Assembly (NCBI GenBank): GCA_031761405.1
Contig: JASEVX010000003.1
Span: 118,552,849-118,616,848, forward strand
Source of the DNA: Serripes groenlandicus
Taxonomy: Eukaryota > Mollusca > Bivalvia > Cardiida > Cardiidae
Length of the DNA stretch: 64,000 nucleotides
Reading direction: 5' to 3'
Made by a program: the position numbers and the translations under genes. Shown here piece after piece: positions 1 through 12,700 of the stretch; the first letter of the stretch is position 1; each line of letters begins with the position of its first letter. The notes under the pieces are model-generated. The model had not been told where the DNA came from. It did no database searches and saw only the letters and a program-made list of their open reading frames with translations.

Positions 1-675
1 GTATACTATAGAAGGTTATAGATTGAGTGTATTCAGAATTACATTTTTTCATTAAAGAAGAAACATCATTTAATGGAGTACGAAAAAGTGTTGCAAAAGG
101 AGTACTTACTCATTATGAGACTTTTGTCACAATGTCTTCATGGGTGGTAAATTAAATACATATATGTGTTTATGTAAATGCTACAAAAATATGAGAAGAA
201 ACATGACAGAATTACATATGGACTGTGCACAAGGTATTATAACCATTTGTATGGAGCACTATACACCCTTTCCTACATACAACATGTCTACAGCAGACGA
301 TTATGAAAACATACCCGAAACAAATTGGAAACACGTTTAAATGAAGGTACAATAATTTAATAGAGTTGAAAACATGGTGACAAAAGGAGAAATTGCTCGT
401 ATTGAACAATTTCTCCGTTTGTCGCTATGTTTTCAAAAATCCTTTTGCTGCAGAGGATCAAAAAGCGTCTAATATAGAAGAGTATAGATTGAGTGTTTTC
501 AGAATAACCTAACATAAATTGTAAAAACCAATCAAATCACAGCTTCTAACTAGGATTTCAGTTGTTAGTTTATTGGCGTATACATCTATTTATTCATAAA
601 GATCGACATATTTTGAGCAAATTAGAATTTAAAGGGTTGAAATAGAGGTTCTCTTAAACATTATTGAATTTGCAG
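1..675. other. Intron of gene A: two MITE cores and a 36-bp direct repeat
   Basis: No coding exon seen. A 36-base stretch near 7-44 (ending TAGATTGAGTGTATTCAGAA) recurs with few changes near 472-508. Between the copies lie two palindromic MITE-like cores (about 50-150 and 261-480). Confidence 0.45.
261..480. mobile_element. TTAA/CCCTTT palindromic MITE, copy 1 (degenerate ends)
   Basis: Begins CCCTTTCCTACATACAAC, has the central hairpin GGAGAAATTGCTCG facing GAACAATTTCTCC, then the mirrored arm GCTGCAGAGGATC. Same layout as the better copy at 7689-7918; the right TTAA is lost. Confidence 0.65.
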
Positions 676-771
676 GTACTTTAGTTGGATGGGGATTGTA
701 TGGTGTGAGTTATGCTGCCTTTGACAGTCAAAACAGTGCAGCTGTCTGTACATTCAAGGTCTACAACAGGG
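676..771 (+). CDS. Gene A exon 1 in window
   Basis: Enters after an intron ending TTTGCAG. The open frame begins two bases in and reads TLVGWGLYGVSYAAFD onward, 31 codons plus one base. The donor is GTATGC; the earlier GTCTAC would leave the next exon out of phase. Unrecognised extracellular sequence with one cysteine. Upstream exons lie outside the window. Confidence 0.7.
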
Positions 772-3700
772 GTATGCATTAATTTCTTCCTTAGACATTA
801 TGTAAAAATAACATATGTGTTCATCTCTGAACTATAGTTTTAATTCACATCAATTACACTTGTTACAGCCATTATGAATGCATAATATTCAACCTATATA
901 GTGTAGGACTTGTTGTGGTATATATTCATATGAAGACATGTTTCTGACATTTGGAAATCCTTTCATACTTTAATCTGAATAAATGATCCGAGGATATTTA
1001 ATTAAACATTTATTAAAATATTAACCTGCAAGTGATTCTCTCATAAGCTTTACAGTTATGGTCCTCTTGGCGGGTCGATATCATTTCAACAAATAGTGTC
1101 GAAACAAGTGCAATAATATTATGCAGATTGTGTTAAGTTGTAGCTAATAATAAACACTTTTTCTAACACCATGTCTATTTCAGCGGATTTCAACTGTTTA
1201 AATACGGTTGGAAATGCCGATTGTGTAGGGAACAATACGTCACGTAGGTGTGAAAGTAATTGTGGATCGAGTCAAGGCTGGCCTGGAGTTGTTCCCCGTT
1301 TTCTGACGTGCAGTATGTATGGAATGTGGGACGAGGCTGTTAAAACTTCCACTTATATTCTGCCTACATGTTCAGGTAGGTATATCTAGGATACTGTATA
1401 TAGTCAGGGGTGTTAGGGATATTTTGGTTCAGATTCTTCCAAAAGCACCAAATTTGGCCCAGAGGTGGCCCATGCAATACTTTTAACATTTTTGACGGGC
1501 GCCAAGACGGGCGACCAATGGGGCCGCCATATTGGCAAAATCCAAAATGGCCGCCATCCGGGCTATATGTCAATCGCAGTTAAAAAACTAAAAGGGCTAG
1601 AATCATGAATGATACTTCATTTTAGGGGTTTTCGGGGTCGGGGAATCTGATTGAGATGTTATTTCAATGATCTGAGGTCAAGTTTACCCTTCAAGGTCAA
1701 TACAAAATCAATAAAGATTAAAATTAAATTAAATTAAAATAATTCGGAGACATCTGCAGTGACCAAATGCTACATGCCGTTGTGGCATTTAAATGTTAAA
1801 TATACAATACAGGATTACTAATGATTACTATACCTATCTATACGTTCTGGCTTGCACTTTATGATTTCGGCAACACATACCGTCATTAACACACCAGCCT
1901 TCTCATTTGCAGAGGGCTGTGCATCAGACACCTGCACGGTTGCATTTGCACATTCATGTCCATGCACATGCCACTGAAGCATTGTTGAGAGTTGTCCATA
2001 GTGGTTGCCATGTACTGGTGCCATCCTTTTGCCAGCCCAACTTACTGAAGTCAGAAATTTTCTGTTGGACTGAGATGGCCTGACGACAGTAGAATATCGT
2101 ATGTAGTAGCGCTTGCTTTACGTGCTGGAACAGTGCGGCTTTGGTATGTGGGATGTTTTCCAGTAGTGAAGAGTTGATGTCTGGCCGTGTTGACACCAGC
2201 TGCACTACATCCCTTGTTAAACATGACTATGACAAAGCGTTCGAGGCGCTGCATATGCACAGACTCATGAATGAAGAGGTCAGGGTCATGCGTGAGAGCA
2301 ACTAGTGTATCGTTAAGATCCGGTATGCTTGACCATGCTGCCCATGCTGTTTTTTTGCCAAAGCCCACTCGAAGCTCGGAAAGGCTGAGGGACAAACGGA
2401 TTGTCAAAACTATGACCTCGCTATCCACAGTGCGAACATAGGCTGTTGTATGACGCTACCTGGTGTCCACCTCGGAATAGTTACACGGCTAAAGTGTTGT
2501 GAGGTCTCGAAGCGGGTACTCAGGAGCAGCTTTCCGCCCATGTCAGCCTTGGTGATCTGTGTTCTGATGAAGGAGAAAAGCTCTTTTTTGTTCGCCTCAT
2601 TTTTCAGGAATCCGCTGTCCAGTCACGCTTCGGGATTGGACTACTGCCATCGTCGATTCTTGTTCGTGGGTTATCCCCACGCCGTAATTGCGTGAAAGCT
2701 TTGAGGATTTTTCCTCTGTGTAATTATCCCATACAATGTCAATGCGTTGGGTACTACTTGTTATTTGGGCCTCCAAATATGGTACAATGCGGGGAGACAC
2801 ATACTCGCTGAATGTCTTTGCTGTTGTGGGTCGCACCATGTGGATAACAGCTGCCATATCCAAAACCACGACGGTGGCTTGTTTGGCAGCAGCTGCGAGG
2901 CCAGTGGAGGCATTGAGGCACTTTAGAATGTCTGATCCGTGATCGCAGCACCTCGATCCGCCAGGCTTGGTGGCTCTCTCTGATGTTCGAACCGAAAAAA
3001 GTATGTCATGTCGGCAGCGGGTCGTGACTGGAGTGAGAAGAAAAGTTGTGTAACCAACATCTTATTCTGCCTCTGGACGCCACTGTCGTTTGTACCTTTT
3101 TTCTTGGGCTCAGGTCAGTTGGTGAAGGTTAGCATATTATTCCGCTTGATTGTATTAGATACTGGTACTGAAGCCTTTTCCAATACTTCGATGACATATG
3201 CGGCATGCAGGGTTTGACCAGCTTCACGAATTTGAGATAGAGAAGTAGCAATGGCATGTTCCATGACATTATGTGTATTGAGCACTATGAGCTTCTGACT
3301 TGTAGCCAGGAAAGGATTGCCCAGCTGCTCTACCACCTTGATGAACAATAGAACATCCTTTTGAAACTTTAATTGCAAGCTGTGTCCCTCCTCATAATGA
3401 GCGGTGAATAACAATGATGGGTCGTTGACGGTCTCAAACTCCTTACTTACCCACGTGCAGTCAGGTCCGGCCAGCATTAACAGTGTAAGGGCTTTGGGAT
3501 TCTCATAAAGTCCAACAGCTCAACAATGTGTCTGGAGGCTTTTGTTGGACTGTTCATTGGTTTGGTCCTTGGCCACGAGGCTGAATTTTCTAGCTGATTT
3601 CTGCACAACAAAAATGCCCTTCAGGAATTCAGCATTCACTTCAGGGTGTTTCTTGGCTATCTCAATCAATACGCGTACATGTATACGCAGCCAACGCGCA

Positions 3701-6700
3701 TAGTTTGTGTAGTCCCTGGCGTCATACCAGCAGCAAAGTTTGTCACAGGCTTGCACATATAGTCCCCTCCCGCAGTGACCGCCTAAAACGAGACATCAGC
3801 AGCTCCAGCTATATTATGGTTGACCAGAACTTGAACTGGGTAGAGTTTGGGAACGTTTATCCCACATATCGATTGACTCCCATTACATTCTGACATTACT
3901 TGAGCAGGTAAAGTGACATGCTGGAGACCTGATGCGCGTACCTTGTACGATTGAAGTGATGCTTATTGAGTGTAGACTGTGCGCGACAAGATGTCAGGAC
4001 CTCGGCCTGAGCAAGCACGGTGTCACACCCAGAGTCGAGCAGCAGCTTCCCTATCATAAGATGCATCTTGTCTTCAATGTGTTGCGCATCCATCATAGCT
4101 ACCAGCTTGTCTTCTCACAAAGTGTCAGTGTTTTGTCATTGGAAGAGTTTGACGAGAACATAAGTGGCCGATCTGCACCAAGAACGCTTATCTGATCTGG
4201 ATTGAGGAACTCAGTCGCCTGCATCGTCAGCTCCATCGCATGCGAGCATCGAGTTATATCCCGACTAGGCGCTGGCATCATCCTCTGCCAGCTAGCTTTG
4301 CTTCAGCACACTGGTGACGTGTGCCATCCACGCTTCATCCTTGTTATCTCGCACATCATGGGGTGGTCTGACTTCGCTGTTGCCGAGTCGGGGTGAAAAG
4401 ACATCTGTTTAAGTGAGTTTGACTGGGGGCTGGATCACGTAAGCATCTGGTAGCGTTGGAGTTGCTGGTCGGAGGTGTCAAGCTTGATGGGAGCCTGCTT
4501 CATTCCAAGATTCCCATGAACGATGGTTGGTCACGCTGAGGACATATCCATCGAACTCATCAAGTGAGAAGTTGTCCCGAGCCCTGCTATCTATATTATC
4601 CACATCATGGGTGGTGAGGACTTTGATATGGCTGTTGGTTGGTAACACCACTCCATCTTGAGCATGCCGAGCATACACCGCACGTGCAACAGCTCGCTTA
4701 ACTTCCATGACGCAATTGTACGATCCTGAGATACCCTGTTCGTGGTCAATCTCAATCTGTTTTTTATCCGTCCGCGTCTATGCAGCTATAGGCCATGATA
4801 TAGAGGGAATGGGGTTTCTCGCTCCTTGTTGTGGCTTACTGCAGCTGTCTTGACTGCATGGTGCGTACCCTTACTAGTATTGTAGATAGGCAGTTGTGAG
4901 ATCTTACATGTGATCTTCTCCCTTGCATCAAGATTGACGTCTCCACCGATCTTCTCACGTCCATGAAGAGCTGATGTTCCTCTGAGCACTTCTTTGAAGA
5001 CACTCCTTATTTCTTCATTTACTAAAGCCATGAGGGAGTTAGGGGAAATAACCGCCGAAGGGCTCTAGACTCTGAAGACAAAACTTGTGCATCATTAAGG
5101 CAGCCCGCTTGAATATAAGTGCGTCCTCTTGACCATTTTGTGACCTATATTTCATGATAAGCTCATCAGCAACCTTCAATGTGTGAGATATGCAAATATT
5201 ATTCCTGCCTTTATTCCCCTTTGAAAACTGCGACATACAGCTTATAATGGGAAAGGATTTTGGGGATGACCATGACACATCCAAAACACCAGGTTGATCC
5301 CTTAAATGACCTTTATCGTGTCGATGAGGGGTAGACTAGATCTCAGATCATTGAAATAACATCTGAATCCGATTCCTCGACCCCGAAAACCCCTAAAATG
5401 AGGTATCATTCATGATTATAGCCCTTTTAGTTTTTTAACTGCGATTGACATATAGCCCGGATGGCGGCCATTTTGGATTTTGCCAATATGGCGGCCCCAT
5501 TGGTCGCCCGTCTTGGCGCCCGTCAAAAATGTTAAAAGTATTGCATGGGCCACCTCTGGGCCAAATTTGGTGCTTTTGGAAGAATCTGAACCAAACAGCC
5601 CCTATAATGCCCTAACACCCCTGACTAATAAGCTTACAGATTAAACAAAGATCGTTGGATATTCCAAAAAGAGTCAAAGTTTAAGGTTTACATTACTGCA
5701 ACATGATCAGGGTTTCGATTCTCTGCAATAAAGTTATAGTATTGTCTACTGAATGAATAATTGATCAGACTGTGCTTTGCACATGTTGATCTGGATCTGA
5801 AGTATTGTGCAAATATCATAAGGACTTTCTTTGAGGTAGAAAAGCGGTAAAATCACAAAACAATAAAATTCTTTTCAATTTTAAAATAATTGTCAAAAAT
5901 GATTATTAGGTGACCCTCTTCATGATTTGTTGAAGCTTTATCGATTGATAGAAAACCATGACCTACACATTGCATCAGAGGGGTATTTATGCCGATCTTT
6001 CTTCATTGAAAAAGATTGTCTGATTCAAAAAGAAGGTAGCAGAAATGTTCTAAAGATTACTTTCTGTAAAAAAATCCAGTCATTTGGAATTTGTTTAGTT
6101 TAGTTTAAACTTATTCATTTTACATCCTTTGCAAAACAAGCTTTAAGGTAATATAATCCATCTTAATATCAGCTTCCTTGAGACAGTACCATTTATGTTG
6201 GGAAAATCCATATTGCAGAACCCACTCATCATGGGATTTGGACCTTTGGTACGGGAAGCCGAAGCTCTACCATGTTAGATTTGTTGAAAATGTTTGTCAA
6301 CTGGCTAGGACATATATAAATACAGAGACATATAAATACATGTATTTATATGTCTCTGCCTGGCTTATTCAGAAACAAGTTGAATTAGGGAAACTTTCAA
6401 ATGGTGTGTTTAATGTCAAGATCATTTGGTAAAATAATCAAACAGACAGGTGTACATTTTTAATTATGTCCCTTCAGGAACATGCAATTACCTTTTATTG
6501 ATATATTATCTTTTCTTAACCACCTATGCCAGACTTAATTTTAGCCCTCTGAGTGCTCAGAGGTGAGCTATTCCGTTCACTCCCTGTCCGTCGCCCTTAA
6601 ACAATTCCTTCAAACGACATCCCCTCCTAAATTAACAGCTCGTAAACCGCTTGGCCAATTTGGATTAAACTTCACAGGGATGTTTGTTGGGTGGTTTCCT

Positions 6701-9700
6701 TTCGAAATTGTTAAAATAAATTTATTCCATCTACAACTCTTGTAGCCATGGCACCCGAAAGGTTTAAAAAACACCTTTGAAAATCTTCTTGTCTTAAACT
6801 GAAAGGCCTAGACCTTAGATATGTCAGGTGTATGGACATTTAATTCATAGCTTGCCAGCTGCTTTATCTATGTAATCTTTATGGACTAAACAATATCATT
6901 TTGCCAGGTAATGTATCTGTGTAAGGTTTATATACTTTATATTATTTCCGCTTGTCAAATATTTAATTTATGTCATGTGTATGGACATTGAAGTTTCAGG
7001 TTGTCAAATGTTTAATCCACGTTAAGGTAGTAACAATTGTAGCCACAATTGGTGAGATGATTTACTTATTTCAGGTTTATGGACATGGAAGTTTCACATA
7101 AAACTATTCTTTGCTGACAAATGCAACAAGAACTATTTTCAACTTTAAAGTCATTTTATAATGAGTCATGGGAAACAAAATGGACCTTCTAAGGTTATCA
7201 AAGCAATGCCAATTAAGTTAAAAATGTATACTTGAATAATCAGATGTTTTGTCATACTCATTTTTCGGAGACATAGAGGATGCTGGGAAGTGAATATCAG
7301 ATTATGTCGATGAGCAGGTTGACAAAGATCTGCACAAGTAACAATTTGTTTTCCTGGATCTCAGCTCACATTTTCTTTGTTTCAGATGCAATAACTTTAA
7401 CAAATGATGTACAACTAGATATGACAGCAGATACAAGTGTTTCCTGTACATCTATTATAAATGACTACATCATCAGTATTAAGACCAAGCTGAACCAGTT
7501 TAACAATAAAGTGGGCAATGCACTTTGTTCACAAGGATGTGATCAACTGATCACAGTAACATGTCTAGATGATTCTACAGCCAAGGTTTCTATTAACTTT
7601 GGTCTCTTAAGGTATATAAAAAGAACTATTCTTTGTTTTACTTTAATGAAGTTAAGTGAAGCTATTTCAGCTGATAGAGATTAAGATATTAACCCTTTTC
7701 TACATACAAGAAATCTGCAGCAGATTACTTTGAAAACAGCTAGGCAAAAGTTTGGAAAATCTCTACAAATGATTATAAAGTTATTGAATAGAGTTGAAAA
7801 CATTTTGGCAAATGGAGAAATAGCTCTTTGATGAGCAATTTCTGTATTAGGCATATTGTTTTCAAACGTCGTCTGCCATATATGTGTCGAAATGCGTCTG
7901 CGAGTGGGAAAGGGTTAACATACAAAGGTTATTTTTATAATATAACAATCTTTGCAAATCCTCATCCAGACTCCTGGTATAGTATGAGGAACATAAGTAT
8001 AGTGATCTCGGCCCAAGTATGATTGTATGATTGTATTGATTTCGGTCTTGATTTGTGTATTGATTGTTAAAAGACACATTTTGATCTTGTTGTTGTATGG
8101 GGATATGTGTGTCATTGGACAGGCTTTATTTATATGTATCAAGTTTAAGGGAAAAGCATATGTGAGCTTACTTGCTCTGTTATCTTTTGAAGAGTAAAAC
8201 TCTTTCCTTTTACCACAACGTGTATGTTCGTATTTAGGATCCCCAGTTTTTTTCAGGTAGTATCATGTAGTCAGGGTTATTTCTCAGCTTTTTTGGCTGT
8301 AATTAAATTAAACTTTTTGTGAAAATTCAGCATAAGGAGGAGAGATGCAAATTGCCAGCTGGTTCACCTTTATTGATAACATATCCCGGTCCTTTGATGA
8401 CTTTTATCTCACCTGAGCACGAAGTACAGGTTGCGCTATCGTGATAACTCACTGTCTGGCGTTTGTCGTCGTCGTGGACATCGTCCGTTCACATTTTCAT
8501 ACAAACAACTTCTCCTCCTAAACAAATGAACCAAATTCTAAATACTTAAACAAGAATAATCCATAGGTGGTCCTCTTTCAAAGTTGTTCAAAGAATGTAA
8601 TTATATGCAGAACTTTGCTTGCTGCGGCATCAGAAAAGGGAAAAACGCCAAAACTTTACATTTTTCAAATTATTTCGATCCGATGAAAATCATGGCCATC
8701 ACGGAGCGGAGACTGTTTTCCTTATATATGTATAGTGAAAACTAATAATGTTCTTGGGTGACCCTCTATCTCGATTGTTCAAATTATTCCAATCCGTTAA
8801 CAAATATGTCAGCCAGGGTACGTGGTTTCATTTCCTTATATATATATTTAGTGAAAACTTAAAAACTCTGCTTGTCAAAAAGTTCAGGCAAGATTTTGAA
8901 ATAATTTGGCAAAAATGTTCCTTGGGTGAGCCTTAACCATCATTTTTCAAATTATTTTGAACTGTTTTTTAAAAAAATTGCTGACATGGGGCAGGGCTTT
9001 TCTCCCTTATAAGAATATGTTGACAAAACTTTAAAACTTTATGTGACCCTTAACCAAGACTGTTGGAAGTTAATCAGATTTGTTGAATAATATGGCCACC
9101 AGGGTGCGTTGGTTGTTTTCCTTGTACGCATAGAGAATGAACATTGAAAACTATTTAAGATATAATAAATCAGGTGAGCGATCCAGGGCCATCATAGCCC
9201 TCTTGTTAAGTTAATACCTGTTTGAGGAGCATCCAGCAATCATTACCCATTTTCTTGATTGCTGCAGGAGCATTAACTTTTGGTGTGTGAGAAGCAGACA
9301 AGTCAATGTGTGTTCTTCTATTTCTATGTAATTACAGTCTAACTATGATTTGGCAAGGCTCATCAGTTACTTATGAAGAAGCCATTCAGATAGCAGCAGG
9401 CGATGAAGAAGTATTTGCATATGCAAGTACCTCAGACACAGCGGTATGTATTTATCTGATATGCATATGTAGTGCTGGTTATTGAACTTGTGAGGATAAA
9501 TATGATACCTTTAGAGAATGTGGATTATATTAATCTAAAATAGCAATACAACATGTTTATTAATCAATCATGCCAAATAACATTCTAATCATTATTCCAA
9601 ACTCACAATTAGTTAAAATTACCATTATGTATAAGCCAATACTATATTTTATTCTTTGAATTAAGAATTTGCATTAATTAAGACTCCTCTGTGAATACAG

Positions 9701-12700
9701 CCGAGTATTCAATGGTATAGCGTAGCGACATATACATGTATATATGATTAAGACAAAACTTAAATTCAGACTTTTTCTTATGATGCTGGATGTATTATCA
9801 ATTTGTCATACAGTCTATCAGTTAAATAAGCCATGTGTTTATGTTTACAGACAGTGGACCCACATGTGGCCAGTATTGACATTAGAAGTACCACACAGTG
9901 TAGCTCCCTGTACCAGATCTCAGGAGATCAATGTGGTATGTGTAATCTTTTCCTGGCATAGACGGGTTTTATTCCAGCCTTGCAGTTGAGAAATATACCT
10001 CATTTTCCAACAATGTTATATTAAACTAGGTATCAAATTCTCCAGATTTTGGTTTTACTTTGGATATTTACAAAGCAGACATCTAATTAGTTATCCCTTA
10101 CCTGAATACACACCATGTCTTCAGAGAGACACATCTAGGCAAACAAACATAGGGAATTCTCTAAAGATGAATGAGTCAGTATAAACTAAAGTTGAAAATA
10201 TTGTGGCATTAGCTTAAATTGATATTAATGAACAATTTTCATTTTTGACAAAGTATTTTTCAAATTGAGACATTACAGATATGTCAAAATGATTCTGTAA
10301 ATGGGAAATGTTGAATCAGACAGGTTAACTAACATTTAACTCTAATTGTAATTCCCTTCCAAGTATTATTTTATAGATCCAACTTCAGATGACAATCCCA
10401 AATAGAAGAATGTAAAACAATGTGGGAAAAGTAAAAATAAATCATAATAATTTAGTTTAATACTTTACCGCAACAGAGCCAACTTCAGACGCCTCTGCAG
10501 CAGTTAACGTTTGAAGAAAATGTGGGCAATTGTGAAAAATCTCACAACCAACAATCTATCCATTTCCCACATATCAACTGTAATTACATAATTAATATTT
10601 TTTCAGATATTAAAATTGTGTTTACCCCTCTCATACATATATACGTATTTTGACACATTTACAGCAGACGACTTTTGCAAACTGAGCAATTTCTCCTTTT
10701 TCCATAATGTTTTCTACACTAAAATGTTTCAATATTTTACATATAGGTGCTTTTAAAGTCATCTGCAGCAGAATTATTATTGTATGTTGAAAGGGTTAAT
10801 GTTAATCCTTTCCCACATACAACAAATCTGCAGCCTTGAGCATGTTTTCTTTTGTCAACATGTTTTCAAAAAGCTGTCGGCTGCAGAGGCGTCAAAAAGA
10901 GTCTACATGTGTGAATGGGTTAATGTAAAGAGGTATGTTGTAGTACTATGTGGAGCAGGCACTGTCTATGAGGAATCAACATCTACCTGTGTCAGATGTG
11001 CGAAGGGCACCTACAGAGGAGATACCTCGATGAGCACGTGTACTTCCTGTCACGAAAGTAAGACCACTGCAAACGATGGAGCAACATCATCAGATTATTG
11101 TAAATGTATGTATTACAATACATTATATTATATATAGTTTATTTAAGAGATTACTTTGACCTTAAAATTAAATCTCTTTATGCCTGACAAACATTTTGAT
11201 TTGTCCTAAATGACATTTTCTTCCTAACACGAACGTAAGACCACTGCAAACGATTGACCAACATTATAGGATTATTCTAAATGTATTTGTTCCAATTAAT
11301 TCTTATATAAATATTTTGTTCAAGAGATTTAAAAGCTGACCTTACTTTTACCTAAAAAGTAACTTTAAGCCTGAAGACCTTTCACATTGTATCATAATGA
11401 CCTTGACATTGTGAGGTCATGAACACATGAGTACATCAGCATAGTTTTATGATATTTAAGCAGGTGCTCCATTTATATATTTGGTACCCTAATGCATGAT
11501 ATACAGTGGTATGAGCAGGTTCTAGTTATTTATGGCATAAGAAAATGACTAACTGAGGGGAATAAGGTTGTAATATAATTTCAGGTCAACCCTTAATCAT
11601 GTAACAGTAATGGTATTTTTTGTTGTTGTAGTGGAGTGTTATCACGGTCAGTATAATGATGGCGTTAACTGTAGGCCCTGCCAAGTGGGATTTTATCAAG
11701 AAACCCAGGGGGAATTTACCTGTAGCCCATGCCCCGTGGAGTATACCACTGCAGCCTCAGGATCTCTGAATTCTTCTGCTTGTGTCAGTAAGTATGAGTA
11801 CTTCCTCTTACTTAGCCATATGCATGATGCAGACTTCTTCCGATATGTACCCACTCTTACTTAACCATATGCATGATGCAGATTTCTTCCGATATGTACT
11901 TCCTCTTACTTAACCATATGCACGATGCAGACTTCTTTCGATATGTACTCACTCTTACTTAACCATATGCATGACGCAGACTTCTTCTGATGAGTACTTC
12001 CTCTTACTTAACCATATGCACGACGCAGACTTCTTCCTATGAGAACTGCCACTTACTTAACCATATGCGTGCCGCAGACTTCTTCCTATGAGTACTGCCT
12101 CTTACTCAACCATATGCATGATGTAGACTTCTTCATATGAGTACTGCCTCCTACTTAACCATATGTATGATGCAGACTTCTTCCTATGAGTTTTGCCACT
12201 TACTTAACCATATGCATGATGCAGACTTTTTCCAATGTGTACTTCCTCTTACTTTTTTTTTTATAATAATTACTTTTTTCTGTAACATTGCTTTTTTGAA
12301 ATTTGGATGTATTGATAATAAAACAAATATCAAAGAATGTTCATCTTAAAAATATCTAGGCCAAGTTCGAATATGGGTCATATTGGGTTAAAAACTAGTC
12401 CACTAGTCCAAATTGAAGGAAAATATTGTTAAAACTAAGGCGGCCACATTTTGATTTTGAGCAAGTTGAGACTTTGTCAGAATGTTTTTTTGATTATATT
12501 TAGTCCATGAACAAATATAGGTCATATCAGGTAACAAATTAGGTCACTAGGCCAAATGAAATAAAATCTTCTTAATACTCTGGAGGTTGCATTTCTTTGT
12601 CAAAATGATTGTCTTGATGTGTTTTGCATAAGAAATCACATTGCAGTATTCAGGTTAGCGATCAAGGGCTATGTTGTTTGCAAATAAGACTGCAAAGATT

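Larger units (their letters stand above)
1401..5627 (-). mobile_element. Decayed large DNA transposon, Academ-like, with ~280-bp TIRs and 3-bp TSD
   Basis: Inverted repeats of about 280 bp run 1401-1680 and 5334-5627, differing by a short indel and point changes. Both ends read TAGTCAGGGGTGTTAGGG inward. ATA flanks both sides (1398-1400 and 5628-5630), a 3-bp target duplication. The interior holds a broken minus-strand copy of the protein encoded by the intact element at 42622-49006. It lies 25 bp into a gene A intron, antisense to the gene. Superfamily assignment is inference from ends, TSD and protein layout. Confidence 0.85.

Noticed and set aside
1171..1389. Independent 72-residue gene starting at ATG 1171
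   Set aside because: The ATG lies in the pyrimidine-rich end of an intron; the coding part is exon 2 of gene A.
11795..12255. CRISPR-like regular array
   Set aside because: Units of 49 bp follow directly on each other without unique spacers, and the host is an animal; it is a minisatellite.
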